Positions 16,518 to 24,582 are shown, numbered from the stretch's first letter. The stretch: 46,642 nucleotides of DNA from an uncultured Collinsella sp. (GCA_959026725.1 CAUFMG010000018.1:1-46642), one strand, 5' to 3'. Notes: a model not told the origin generated them from the sequence alone. Made by a program: numbers and translations.

Positions 16518-17528
16518 CTAGATCGAGGTGGAGTCGAGCCAGTTGAGCTTGCACTCGAGAATGCGCTGCTCGCCGGGTTCGCTGCTTCCGTCAAGTAGGG
16601 CGAGCAGCATCTCGGCTGCTTCGCGACCTTCTTGGTCGACGGGCTCGATGATGGTGGAGACGGTCGGTGTGGTGAGATTAGTCCAGTCTTCGCAGTTGAG
16701 TCCCAAAAGGCCGATTTGCTGCGGAAGCAGATGGGCCATTGGCTGGAGGGCCTTGTAGACACGGGGAAGTGCCCACTGATTTTGCACGAAGATAAGGGTT
16801 CGCTTGGCGGGATTGAACTTGAATTTAAAGTATTCAGTGAGCTCGTTGATTGACGGCTTGTTGTGATCGATGGGAATCGCTTTGTAGAGCTGCCCGTTCG
16901 CTGCCAGCGCCTCGGCATACCCCTGAAAACGCTCCATGCGGGTGCGCATTTCGGTCATGTTGGCGGCAATGGAAAAGAAATCTTCGTAGCCGGCGTCGAG
17001 GAGTGCCTGTGTGGCGTTGTACACGCCGTCGTAAAGGTTGGTTTTGATCCAGCTGGTACCTGGGCTATAGATGGCCGCATCGAAAAAGACGACCGGCTTG
17101 CCGGCGCGTCTAATGCGGTCATGCACGGCTTTGAAGTTTGCCGTTGGCTGGATGATAAAGCCATCGACGCCCAGCGAGAGCATCTTGTCGACGTACATGA
17201 GCTCGGTCTCGGGGTTAAAGTTGCTCGTGCAAACGACCGTCTGGTAGCCCGCGGGGAGCATGATCTGCTCCATGCCATTGAGAACGAGCCCCGCCCATTT
17301 GTTGGTGTTATCCAAGATGATGATGGCAATGACGTGGGTTTGCTTGCCGGTGAGCGTCTGCGCTTGGGCGTTGGGAACGTATCCGAGTTCCTTAATGACG
17401 CGCGCGATTTTGTTCTGCGTCTTCTCGCTAAGCTTTTCTCGTTTGTCGTTGAGGTAATACGAGACGCTTGCCGTCGAGGTTCCCGCCTCTCGAGCGACGT
17501 CTGCGATCGTAACGCGCTGTTTTGCCAC
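16518..17528 (-). CDS. LacI-family transcriptional regulator, likely of the PTS sugar operon
   Basis: A 336-residue regulator. The N-terminal helix-turn-helix is VTIADVAREAGTSTASVSYYLN, with the hinge ELGYVPNAQAQTLTGK. A periplasmic-binding-protein-like effector domain follows (IAIIILDNTNKWAGLVLNGME, LGLNCEDWTN). The start is GTG at 17528 because GGAAGGAG is five bases upstream; the ATG at 17564 would place the ribosome site inside the gene. The gene is divergent from the PTS/GatZ/transketolase operon, so it most likely senses the sugar or a sugar phosphate of that pathway and represses it. Confidence 0.9.
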   Translation of the reverse strand: MAKQRVTIADVAREAGTSTASVSYYLNDKREKLSEKTQNKIARVIKELGYVPNAQAQTLTGKQTHVIAIIILDNTNKWAGLVLNGMEQIMLPAGYQTVVCTSNFNPETELMYVDKMLSLGVDGFIIQPTANFKAVHDRIRRAGKPVVFFDAAIYSPGTSWIKTNLYDGVYNATQALLDAGYEDFFSIAANMTEMRTRMERFQGYAEALAANGQLYKAIPIDHNKPSINELTEYFKFKFNPAKRTLIFVQNQWALPRVYKALQPMAHLLPQQIGLLGLNCEDWTNLTTPTVSTIIEPVDQEGREAAEMLLALLDGSSEPGEQRILECKLNWLDSTSI

Positions 17529-17943
17529 AGCGACTCCTTCCGACAGATGAGCATTTTCCAACATGATGACTTTGAGTCTTGGTGAAGGATACGCTTCGGT
17601 GAGCGGCTTTTTCCTTTCATATGAGTATGCAACAAATGCGGCATACGGGTGGGGTCGAAATTTGTGACCGGCATGCGCATCTGCCGTCTACCGAGAAAAT
17701 CAAATACTTCTTGACTTTTGAAATCGAGGGCAAAATCGCAGGATTCATTTTTGGTTAAACGCATAACTAAATCGCATAACCAACGCTCTGACCTGCGCGT
17801 TTACCGAAATAAGCTGGCATTAAGAAAAACGAGCACCTATATTGTTCTTGTCGAAAAGACAGCAAGTCCAAACGGCAGGGGATGCTCCGGAGGCCTCCGC
17901 AAACGGTGTCTTGCGCACGCAACTCTATGAAAAGAGGACAGCA
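17529..17943. promoter_or_regulatory. Divergent control region of LacI gene and PTS operon
   Basis: A 415-bp, AT-richer gap. TTGGTTAAACGCATAACTAA at 17751-17770 is a 20-base imperfect palindrome (seven of ten pairs) with the central CG usual for LacI-family operators. The sequence CGCATAACYAA occurs twice (17760-17770 and 17774-17784), and TAACCAA at 17778-17784 gives a second arm for TTGGTTA. A possible -10 TATATT lies at 17838-17843 with a poor -35. The PTS frame is open upstream of 17944, but only the ATG at 17944 has a ribosome site. Confidence 0.5.
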
Positions 17944-19416
17944 ATGAAGATCGTAGGCGTTGCCGCCTGTACTGTGGGTATCGCCCACACGTATATGGCC
18001 CAGAAGGCGATTCAGGATGAATGCGCCGCCCGTGGCATCGAGTGCAAGGTCGAGGCTCAGGGTGGCCTGGGTATCGAGAATGAGCTCACGCAGGAAGACG
18101 TGGACTCCGCCGACCTGGTCCTGGAGTCCGTCGACGTGGGTGTCGAGAACGAGGACCGTTTTGAGCAGAAGATGGCCGAGGGCAAGTTCCTGAAGGTCGG
18201 CACCTCTGATGTAATCGCCGATCCGGTAAAGATCATCGACCAGGCCATTGAGATCATCAAGGCGACGGGTGGCGCCGTTGACGCGCCCAAGGCCGAGGCC
18301 AAGGCAGAGAAGAAGGCCGTCTCCGCTGCCCCGCAGGCCCCGACACCGGCGTCCAAGCAGTCTATCTTTGCCGATCCTGGCAAGACGCTGCTCAATGCAT
18401 TCAATACCGGCGTTTCCTATTTTATCCCCATCGTCGTTATCGGCGGCGTGTTTCTTGCCTTCTCGCTGGCATCCGGTACCGCCGGCGCCAACGGCATGGA
18501 GGTTACGAACCCGCTGATGGTGAGCCTTAACACCATCGGCATGGCCGGCATCTCCATGATGATCCCGGTGCTTGCGGCATACATCTCCTACTCGATGGCC
18601 GGCAAGCCCGCGCTCGCCCCCGGTTTTGTCCTGGGCTACCTGGTCAATAACGCAGTCGTTACCCCTAACGGCAACAGCGTTTCGACCGGCTTCTTGGGCG
18701 CCATGATCATGGCGGTCATCTGCGGCTACTTTGTCCGTTGGATGAAGACCTGGAAGGTCAACAACACCATCCAGACCATCATGCCCATCCTGATCATCCC
18801 GATTCTGACCTCGCTTGTCCTGGGCATGGCCTATATCTACATCCTGGCCACGCCGCTTGGCTTTGTGATGGACTGGCTCACCGGCGTGCTCGGCAGCCTG
18901 CAGGGCGGTTCCGCAGTTGTCCTGGGTCTGGTCATTGGCGTTATGACCGCCTTCGATATGGGTGGCCCCATCAACAAGACCGCCTCGACCTTCACCATGG
19001 CCATCATGGCCTCCGGTATCTACGGTCCTAACGGTATGTTCCGCGTCGCCGTCGCCGTTCCCCCGATCGCCTGTGGCCTCGCTGCGCTCATCGCCAAGAA
19101 CAAGTTCGATGACGCTGACCGCCAGATGGGCATCTCCGCGCTGTTCATGGGCTGCATCGGTATTACCGAGGGCGCTATCCCCTTCGCGGTCAAGGACCTC
19201 GGTCACACCCTGCCCGGCATTTGCATCGGCTCTGCCGTGGGTGCGGCACTTGCCGCCTTCCAGGGCATCGACTGCTACGTCCCGCACGGTGGCTTTATCG
19301 TCGCCCTTGCCACCAACAACGTCGCGCTGTTCTGCCTGGACATCGTGATTGGCGCCGTGGTCGCCGCTGCAATCCTGATTGCCATGAAGCCCACGCTCGA
19401 TAAGCAGGCCAAGTAA
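17944..19416 (+). CDS. PTS fructose-family EIIBC component
   Basis: Phosphoenolpyruvate-dependent sugar permease, 490 residues. The EIIB domain spans residues 1-105 with the phosphocysteine at Cys9 in ACTVGIAHTYMAQ. An Ala/Lys/Pro-rich linker (about 110-135) leads to an EIIC domain with about nine membrane segments, including GKPALAPGFVLGYL, AFDMGGPINKTASTF and MGCIGITEGAIPFAVKD, all typical of the FruA group. EIIA is a separate gene six positions downstream (23488). The sugar is unknown; it enters as a phosphate ester. AGAGGA precedes the ATG. Confidence 0.93.
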   Translation: MKIVGVAACTVGIAHTYMAQKAIQDECAARGIECKVEAQGGLGIENELTQEDVDSADLVLESVDVGVENEDRFEQKMAEGKFLKVGTSDVIADPVKIIDQAIEIIKATGGAVDAPKAEAKAEKKAVSAAPQAPTPASKQSIFADPGKTLLNAFNTGVSYFIPIVVIGGVFLAFSLASGTAGANGMEVTNPLMVSLNTIGMAGISMMIPVLAAYISYSMAGKPALAPGFVLGYLVNNAVVTPNGNSVSTGFLGAMIMAVICGYFVRWMKTWKVNNTIQTIMPILIIPILTSLVLGMAYIYILATPLGFVMDWLTGVLGSLQGGSAVVLGLVIGVMTAFDMGGPINKTASTFTMAIMASGIYGPNGMFRVAVAVPPIACGLAALIAKNKFDDADRQMGISALFMGCIGITEGAIPFAVKDLGHTLPGICIGSAVGAALAAFQGIDCYVPHGGFIVALATNNVALFCLDIVIGAVVAAAILIAMKPTLDKQAK

Positions 19417-19430
19417 ACCTTTAAGGACTC

Positions 19431-19546
19431 CGGTTGTGCGGAGGGATGGATTTGACTCCGCACAACCGCCCCTACACAACAAAATCCATCCGTACTGATA
19501 GGGCCCACATCTGGGTCCCAGGGAACTTTTGTCAAAAATCCTCTGG
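19431..19546 (+). promoter_or_regulatory. Structured intercistronic RNA with predicted pseudoknot
   Basis: CGGTTGTGCGGAG (19431-19443) pairs with CTCCGCACAACCG (19456-19468) over 13 bases. The hairpin loop GGATGGATTT (19444-19453) is perfectly complementary to AAATCCATCC (19482-19491), so an H-type pseudoknot can form. Two more stems follow: GGGCCCA/TGGGTCCC near 19501-19519, and CCAGGGA...TCCTCTGG (19518-19546), which ends exactly where the ribosome site of the next gene begins. No known riboswitch class was recognised. Confidence 0.65.
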
Positions 19547-19560
19547 AGAAGGAGAACAAA

Positions 19561-20835
19561 ATGTCCAACCTCACCATCCGTCAGGCCGTTCAGGGCATGC
19601 TCAAGCTGCAGGATAGCGGCGATCACGCAACCATGGTCGGCATTGGCCCCATGAGCCCCAACCTGATTCAGGCCGTGTTCGAGCTTGCCAAGGACGAGGA
19701 TTTCCCGCCCATGTTTATCGCCAGCCGCAACCAGGTCGATATGGACGAGATGGGCGCCGGCTACGTCAACGGTTGGGACCAGACGCGCTTTGCCGCCGAC
19801 ATCAAGAAGGTTGCCGACGAGGTGGGTTACACCGGTCCGTACTACCTGTGCCGCGATCACGGCGGTCCGTGGCAGCGCGACGAGGAGCGTAACGCCCACC
19901 TGCCCGAGGACGAGGCCATGGAGCTCGCCCGCAAGTCCTTCGTCGCCGACATGGAGGCGGGCTTTGACCTGCTGATGGTCGACCCCACCAAGGACCCCTA
20001 TCAGATCGGCAAGGTTATTCCGCTCGACGTGGTGCTTCGCCGCACGATCGATCTTATCGACTACCTTGAGCAGTACCGTCGCGAGCATAACCTGCCCGAG
20101 GTCGCCTATGAGGTCGGTACCGAGGAGACCAATGGCGGCTTGACCTCTACCGATAAGTACGAGGAGTTCATTTCTCAGCTGCAGCCCGAGCTCGAGAAGC
20201 GCGGCTGCCCCATGCCCACCTTTATCGTCGGCCAGACCGGCACCCTTACCCGCTGGACGGAGCAGGTCGGTCACTACAACTTCAAGAACGCCCGCGAGCT
20301 TGCCGATATGGCCAAGCGCTATGGCGTGGGCCTGAAGGAGCACAACGCCGACTATCTGGACGACGCGACGCTGCTCGAGCACATCCCGGCACACGTGACC
20401 GCCTCCAACGTCGCTCCGCAGTATGGCACCGAGGAGACCCGCGCCTACCTCAAGCTCTGCGCCACCGAGCAGATCCTGGTCGACAACGGTCTGTGCGATG
20501 ACCCCTCCGACCTGTATCACACGCTGCTGGTCAAGGCTATCAAGACCGAGCGCTGGCGCAAGTGGATGACTGGCGACGACGTCAACCTGCAGGTCGATGA
20601 CATCCTTGCCGACGATGAGCTCAGCTTGAAGATCCTGGATGTCTCCGGCCACTATGCGTTCAACGATCCCGAGGTCAAGGAGCAGGTCGAGAAGCTCTAT
20701 CGCAACCTCGCTGCCCAGGACATCGACGGCAAGCGCTTTGTGATCGAGCACATCAAGCGCCCGATCAAGCAGTACGTCGTCGGTCTTAACCTCAAGGGCG
20801 TCACGAGCCGCATCGAGAAGGCTCTCGAGGACTAA
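19561..20835 (+). CDS. GatZ/KbaZ-family protein (tagatose-bisphosphate aldolase subunit or sugar-phosphate 4-epimerase)
   Basis: A 424-residue protein of the class II D-tagatose-1,6-bisphosphate aldolase 'non-catalytic subunit' family. It shows FIASRNQVDMDEMGAGYVNGWDQ near residue 55, YLCRDHGGPWQRDEERN near 98, and YEVGTEETNGGLT near 182. The catalytic partner GatY/KbaY and a tagatose-6-phosphate kinase are not encoded here. Some GatZ relatives act alone as tagatose-6-phosphate 4-epimerases, which would fit an operon that then feeds F6P into transaldolase/transketolase. That assignment is inference. GGAGAAGGAG precedes the ATG, and the upstream gap is strongly structured. Confidence 0.88.
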   Translation: MSNLTIRQAVQGMLKLQDSGDHATMVGIGPMSPNLIQAVFELAKDEDFPPMFIASRNQVDMDEMGAGYVNGWDQTRFAADIKKVADEVGYTGPYYLCRDHGGPWQRDEERNAHLPEDEAMELARKSFVADMEAGFDLLMVDPTKDPYQIGKVIPLDVVLRRTIDLIDYLEQYRREHNLPEVAYEVGTEETNGGLTSTDKYEEFISQLQPELEKRGCPMPTFIVGQTGTLTRWTEQVGHYNFKNARELADMAKRYGVGLKEHNADYLDDATLLEHIPAHVTASNVAPQYGTEETRAYLKLCATEQILVDNGLCDDPSDLYHTLLVKAIKTERWRKWMTGDDVNLQVDDILADDELSLKILDVSGHYAFNDPEVKEQVEKLYRNLAAQDIDGKRFVIEHIKRPIKQYVVGLNLKGVTSRIEKALED

Positions 20836-20854
20836 GTAGCTTTTCCTACACGAC

Positions 20855-20929
20855 GCCGGGCCTGGGGCATGTCCCAGCCGCAGGCCCGGCACATAGGACA
20901 AAGGGACATCCCCTTTGTCCTATTTTTTG
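20855..20929 (+). terminator. Hairpin plus REP-like palindrome with T-run after the GatZ-family gene
   Basis: GCCGGGCCT (20855-20863) pairs with AGGCCCGGC (20882-20890). Next, ATAGGACAAAGGG (20893-20905) pairs with CCCTTTGTCCTAT (20911-20923) and is followed by TTTTTTG. The second stem has the look of a rho-independent terminator yet lies inside the operon, so it may reduce expression of the downstream genes. Its GGGACA core links it to the REP-like palindromes elsewhere. Confidence 0.7.
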
Positions 20930-20960
20930 AGTTTTGGATTCCTTCGAAGGAGTTTGCACC

Positions 20961-21644
20961 ATGAAGTTCTTTATCGATACTGCCAACCTTGACGAGATTG
21001 CTGAGGCCAAGAGCTGGGGCTGCCTGGCCGGTGTTACCACCAACCCGTCCCTGTACGCCAAGACCGGCGGCAAGCTTGCCGACTTTGAGCCGCATATGCT
21101 CAAGATTGCCGAGCTCTGCGAGGGCCTGCCCGTTTCCGCCGAGTCTACCGCTACCACTGCCGAGGGTATGATCGAGGAGGGCAAGCGCCTTGCCGCCCTC
21201 GCCCCCAACATCGTGGTCAAGCTTCCCGTGTGCGAGGCCGGCCTTGCCGCCTGCCGTGCACTGGCCGATGCTGGCGTGCGCGTCAACATGACGCTCGTCT
21301 TCTCGCCGACGCAGGCCCTTATGGCCGCCAATGCCGGTGCTCGCTACATCAGCCCGTTTGTCGGTCGTTTCGATGACATCGCCGAGGACGGTATCTCGCA
21401 GCTCGACAACGTCGTGACCTGCATTAAGAACTACGACTGGACAGGCAAGAACGTCGACGACACCGTCGAGATCATCACCGCCTCGGTTCGTACGCCCAAC
21501 CACGTGACCCAGGCCGCGCTACTCGGTGCCGATATTGCGACCGTGCCCATGGCCGCTCTCAAGAAGTGCCTGCATCATCCGCTGACCGACCAGGGCCTCG
21601 CCTCTTTTGAGGCTGACTGGCAGAAGGTCGTCGCTCAGGCTTAA
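20961..21644 (+). CDS. Transaldolase, FSA/TalC subfamily
   Basis: A 227-residue class I aldolase of the small transaldolase group. The N-terminus MKFFIDTANLDEI and VTTNPSL are family hallmarks. The Schiff-base lysine is in VVKLPVCEAGL at about residue 87. Two positions that separate true transaldolases from fructose-6-phosphate aldolases point to transaldolase: Glu in VSAEST (not Gln) and Phe in YISPFVGR (not Tyr). It should therefore move dihydroxyacetone between F6P and E4P or S7P. AAGGAG precedes the ATG at 20961. It lies in the PTS sugar operon. Confidence 0.92.
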   Translation: MKFFIDTANLDEIAEAKSWGCLAGVTTNPSLYAKTGGKLADFEPHMLKIAELCEGLPVSAESTATTAEGMIEEGKRLAALAPNIVVKLPVCEAGLAACRALADAGVRVNMTLVFSPTQALMAANAGARYISPFVGRFDDIAEDGISQLDNVVTCIKNYDWTGKNVDDTVEIITASVRTPNHVTQAALLGADIATVPMAALKKCLHHPLTDQGLASFEADWQKVVAQA

Positions 21645-21707
21645 CGAGTGGATTGCCCCGGCATCGCGTCATCCGGTGCCGGGGTTGTTCTCAAGAGAGG
21701 AATTCGT

Positions 21708-22538
21708 ATGACCAACCAGGAGCTGGCGAAGGTCGCCAATGAGGTCAGGAAGGGTGTCGTGACTGCGGTTCACGCGGCCAAGTCGGGACACCCGGGTGGA
21801 TCGCTCGGTGCTGCCGACATCATGACGTATCTGTACTTTGAGGAAATGAATATCGATCCTGCCGACCCTCACAAGGCCGATCGCGATCGCTTTGTGCTCT
21901 CTAAGGGTCACGCGGCGCCGGGCCTGTATTCGGTGTTGGCAAATCGCGGCTATTTTCCCGTCGAAGAGCTCGAGACGCTCCGTCATATTGGCAGCCGACT
22001 GCAGGGCCATCCCAACATGAACGACGCCCCTGGCATCGATATGTCCACCGGATCGCTCGGTCAGGGCATCTCTGCTGCAGTTGGAATGGCGCTTGCCGCT
22101 AAGCACTGGGGCGACGGCTACCGTGTCTACACGTTGCTGGGCGACGGTGAGTGCGAGGAAGGCCAGGTGTGGGAGGCGGCCATGTTCGCCGGCAACCATG
22201 CGCTCGACAATCTTGTTGCCGTCGTCGACCACAACGGCTTGCAGATTGACGGCACGATCGATGAAGTCAACTCGGCCATGCCGCTCGCTGACAAGTTCCG
22301 CTCCTTTAAGTGGCATGTGATCGAGCTCGCCGACGGTAACGACATGGCGCAGATTGCCGCCGCCTTTGCCGAGGCCCGCAAAGTGAGCGACTCGCCCGTG
22401 GCCATTATCGCCGAGACGGTGAAGGGCAAGGGCGTCTCCTTTATGGAAAACCAGGTGGGCTGGCACGGCAAGGCACCCAACGATGAACAGTTTGAGCAGG
22501 CCATGGCCGAGCTCGCAGCAGCAGGGGAGGAGCTCTAA
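21708..22538 (+). CDS. Transketolase, N-terminal (thiamine pyrophosphate-binding) subunit
   Basis: A 276-residue half of a split transketolase. GHPGGSLGAADI near residue 27, FVLSKGHAAPGLYS, the thiamine-diphosphate motif GDGECEEGQVWEAA (about 143-156) and DHNGLQIDG are all present. It needs the C-terminal subunit, whose start codon overlaps its stop (TAATG), giving coupled synthesis. AAGAGAGGA precedes the ATG. Split transketolases are common in operons for special sugars and pentitols. Confidence 0.95.
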   Translation: MTNQELAKVANEVRKGVVTAVHAAKSGHPGGSLGAADIMTYLYFEEMNIDPADPHKADRDRFVLSKGHAAPGLYSVLANRGYFPVEELETLRHIGSRLQGHPNMNDAPGIDMSTGSLGQGISAAVGMALAAKHWGDGYRVYTLLGDGECEEGQVWEAAMFAGNHALDNLVAVVDHNGLQIDGTIDEVNSAMPLADKFRSFKWHVIELADGNDMAQIAAAFAEARKVSDSPVAIIAETVKGKGVSFMENQVGWHGKAPNDEQFEQAMAELAAAGEEL

Positions 22539-23476
22539 TGGCAGACGTCAAGAAAGTCGCCACGCGCGTTAGCTATGGCGAGGCACTTGTCGAGCTGGGC
22601 AATGAGCGCGATGACTTTGTGGTTCTCGATGCCGACCTGGCCGTCGCCACGCAGACCGGTAAGTTTAGGGCTGCGCACCCTGAGCGCTTCTACGACGCCG
22701 GCATTGCCGAGAGCAACCTGATGGGTCTTGCCGCCGGCATCGCGACCACGGGCCGCGTTGCTTTTGCGAGCACCTTTGCGATGTTTGCCGCCGGTCGCGC
22801 CTACGAGCAGGTCCGCAATTCCATCGGCTACCCGCACCTCAACGTCAAGATTGGCGCTACTCATGCCGGCATTTCGGTGGGCGAGGACGGCGCCACGCAC
22901 CAGTGCTGCGAGGATATCGCACTCATGCGCACGATTCCGGGTATGACGGTGGTCGTTCCCGCCGACGACGTCGAGGCTCGTGCCTGTGTGCGCGCCGCCT
23001 ATGAGTTTGAGGGCCCGGTTTACATGCGCTTCGGCCGCCTGGCAACACCGGTCATCAACGACTGCGAGGACTATGAGTTCAAGATTGGTCGCGGCGTGGT
23101 CGTGCGCGAGGGGTCCGATGTGACCATCATCGCTTGTGGCCTTATGGTCGCCGAGGCGCTTGAGGCTGCCGAGGCGCTCGCTGCCGATGGCATCGATGCC
23201 GAGGTCATCAACATGCATACGATCAAGCCGCTCGACGAACGCCTGGTTGTAGCCAGCGCCAAGAAGACCGGTCGCGTGGTCACTGCCGAGGAGCATTCGA
23301 TTATCGGCGGTCTTGGCGAGGCCGTTGCCTCGGTGCTAGCGGAGCAGTATCCGGTGCCGATGCGTCGCGTCGGCGTGCGCGATGTGTATGGCGAGTCCGG
23401 CCCTGCGGTCGATTTGCTGCACAAGTACGGTTTGGACGCCGACGGCATCGAAGCTGCGGTCAGGTCTGTGTTGTAA
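22538..23476 (+). CDS. Transketolase, C-terminal (pyrimidine-binding) subunit
   Basis: A 312-residue partner of the preceding gene. It has the pyrimidine-binding domain (VVLDADLAVATQTGKF near 29-44, FYDAGIAESNLMGLAAGIA, THAGISVGEDGATHQ), followed by the regulatory C-terminal domain (VTAEEHSIIGGLGEAVA). Together the two subunits transfer two-carbon units between ketose and aldose phosphates (Xu5P, F6P, S7P). The first base of its ATG is the last base of the upstream stop. EIIA follows after 11 bases. Confidence 0.95.
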   Translation: MADVKKVATRVSYGEALVELGNERDDFVVLDADLAVATQTGKFRAAHPERFYDAGIAESNLMGLAAGIATTGRVAFASTFAMFAAGRAYEQVRNSIGYPHLNVKIGATHAGISVGEDGATHQCCEDIALMRTIPGMTVVVPADDVEARACVRAAYEFEGPVYMRFGRLATPVINDCEDYEFKIGRGVVVREGSDVTIIACGLMVAEALEAAEALAADGIDAEVINMHTIKPLDERLVVASAKKTGRVVTAEEHSIIGGLGEAVASVLAEQYPVPMRRVGVRDVYGESGPAVDLLHKYGLDADGIEAAVRSVL

Positions 23477-23487
23477 GGAAGGTTTCC

Positions 23488-23940
23488 ATGGGATTTGTAT
23501 CTGCCAACCAAGTGACGATAGGGTATACCGCCGCCTCGCGCGAGGATGCCCTGCATTATTTGTCCGATCAGGCCGTCGAGCTCGGCTTTGCTGACGACGC
23601 ATCTGCCGTAGAGACTGCCTTCATGGCTCGCGAGAACGAGGCCGAGACCGGGCTTGTCGCCGGTTTTGCCGTTCCGCATGCCAAGAGCGATGCGATCCAT
23701 ACGCCGGGTGTGGCCGTGCTCAAGCTGTCCGAGCCTGTTGAGTGGCCGAGCTTTGATGGCGTACCCGTCGATGTGGCGCTCGCGCTGTACGTGCCCGCCG
23801 GCGAGGCCGGAACCACGCATCTGCGCCTGCTCTCCAAAGCTGCCGTGATGCTGATGGACGCAGGCTTCCGTGACAAAGTGCGTGCGAGCACCGATCCTGT
23901 TGAGATTGCGGAGCTCATCAATAGCGGACTCGAAGACTAG
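23488..23940 (+). CDS. PTS fructose-family EIIA component
   Basis: A 150-residue phosphocarrier taking phosphate from HPr and passing it to Cys9 of the EIIBC protein encoded at 17944. The active histidine is His64 in GFAVPHAKSDAI, the standard EIIA-Fru motif. GTPGVAVLKL-type and LRLLSKAAVMLMD segments agree with the fold. AAGGAAGG lies before the ATG. Separation of EIIA from EIIBC by four metabolic genes confirms that the whole block is one operon. Confidence 0.93.
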   Translation: MGFVSANQVTIGYTAASREDALHYLSDQAVELGFADDASAVETAFMARENEAETGLVAGFAVPHAKSDAIHTPGVAVLKLSEPVEWPSFDGVPVDVALALYVPAGEAGTTHLRLLSKAAVMLMDAGFRDKVRASTDPVEIAELINSGLED

Positions 23941-24022
23941 AACAGTCATCCCGTTCAATCAATTGATCCTTCTCCAAGGAAAAGGGCCGAGATGCCATAT
24001 AGGTGTCGCGGCCCTGTTCGCG

Positions 24023-24072
24023 TTTCCCCAGATAAAACCTGCCAAAATAAACCTGTCCCTTTTTGGCAGGTT
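24023..24072 (+). repeat. REP element, CCTGCC family, copy 1
   Basis: TTTCCCCAGATAA tail followed by AACCTGCCAAAA (24036-24047) pairing with TTTTGGCAGGTT (24061-24072), loop containing CCTGTCCC. Other copies are at 24498-24546, 27698-27746 (reverse) and 29871-29920. A CACCGCAACTTA sequence at 24088-24099 matches an arm of the palindrome at 46401-46469. Confidence 0.85.
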
Positions 24073-24143
24073 AATCGGGGACTATTTCACCGCAACTTAG
24101 GGCACGGTTAGGAAGTGTGCACCTTAAAGAGTGGAGCCCATGA

Positions 24144-24313
24144 TTAGAGAGGTCGCACTCGTCTCTCTAAATGTCTCTCTAAAGAGAAGGTTGGTTAGAG
24201 AGATAGCATTAGGCAATCTAGCAGCGAATTCGATACATCTCTCTAAATGTCTCTCTAAAACAAGGCGTTTATCTCTCTAAAGTTAGAGAGATAAATCTAT
24301 TGTTTTAGAGAGA
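24144..24313. repeat. Cluster of nine TTAGAGAGA sites
   Basis: TTAGAGAGA (one copy ends in G) occurs on the plus strand at 24144, 24195, 24283 and 24305, and on the minus strand (TCTCTCTAA) starting at 24162, 24174, 24238, 24250 and 24272. Most spacings are 11-12, 21-22 or 43 bases, near whole helical turns. The pair at 24271-24292 forms a perfect palindrome ATCTCTCTAA-AG-TTAGAGAGAT. No convincing gene covers this region; the longest ATG frame is about 46 codons. A hairpin ATCTGCCA/TGGCAGAT follows at 24344-24363. Confidence 0.85.
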
Positions 24314-24437
24314 CGGAATGCCAAAATTCGTCCGTCAGCTACCATCTGCCAAAAATGGCAGATAAAGGACTCATCGAGGTAATGGGTTCATCGACGAGCC
24401 GCAATCGCCGATATCGGAAGAAGTAGATGCAGCCGGG

Positions 24438-24484
24438 TCGCCCCTCTAGCGTCTCTCGAAGCTAGAGGGGTGCTAGAGGGGCGA
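24438..24484. repeat. Second site cluster: three CTAGAGGGG copies
   Basis: CCCCTCTAGC (24441-24450), GCTAGAGGGG (24461-24470) and GCTAGAGGGG (24472-24481). The outer two form a 13-bp perfect inverted repeat (TCGCCCCTCTAGC/GCTAGAGGGGCGA). The core YTAGAGRGR is shared with the nine sites upstream. Confidence 0.8.
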
Positions 24485-24497
24485 TTGTCTTGCGATA

Positions 24498-24546
24498 TTT
24501 CCCCAGGTAAAACCTGCCAAAATAAACCTGTCCCTTTTTGGTAGGT
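24498..24546 (+). repeat. REP element, CCTGCC family, copy 2
   Basis: Same orientation and sequence as copy 1 (24023) apart from three changes, including GGTAGGT in the right arm. The two copies bracket the TTAGAGAGA and CTAGAGGGG clusters as direct repeats. Confidence 0.85.
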
Positions 24547-24582
24547 CAGTTAACGCAGTCCAGGTTGAGCATATGCGAGCGA

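Noticed and set aside
17767..20901. A 1044-codon open frame on the minus strand opposite the PTS and GatZ-family genes
   Set aside because: Antisense shadow of two well-supported genes; the product is rich in His, Asp and Gly with no domain.
24142..24280. A 46-codon ATG frame through the TTAGAGAGA cluster
   Set aside because: The peptide only reflects the repeated motif (VSLNVSLK), with no ribosome site.
24144..24484. The repeat clusters as a CRISPR array
   Set aside because: Repeats are 9-10 bases, occur in both orientations and have irregular spacers; no cas gene is nearby.
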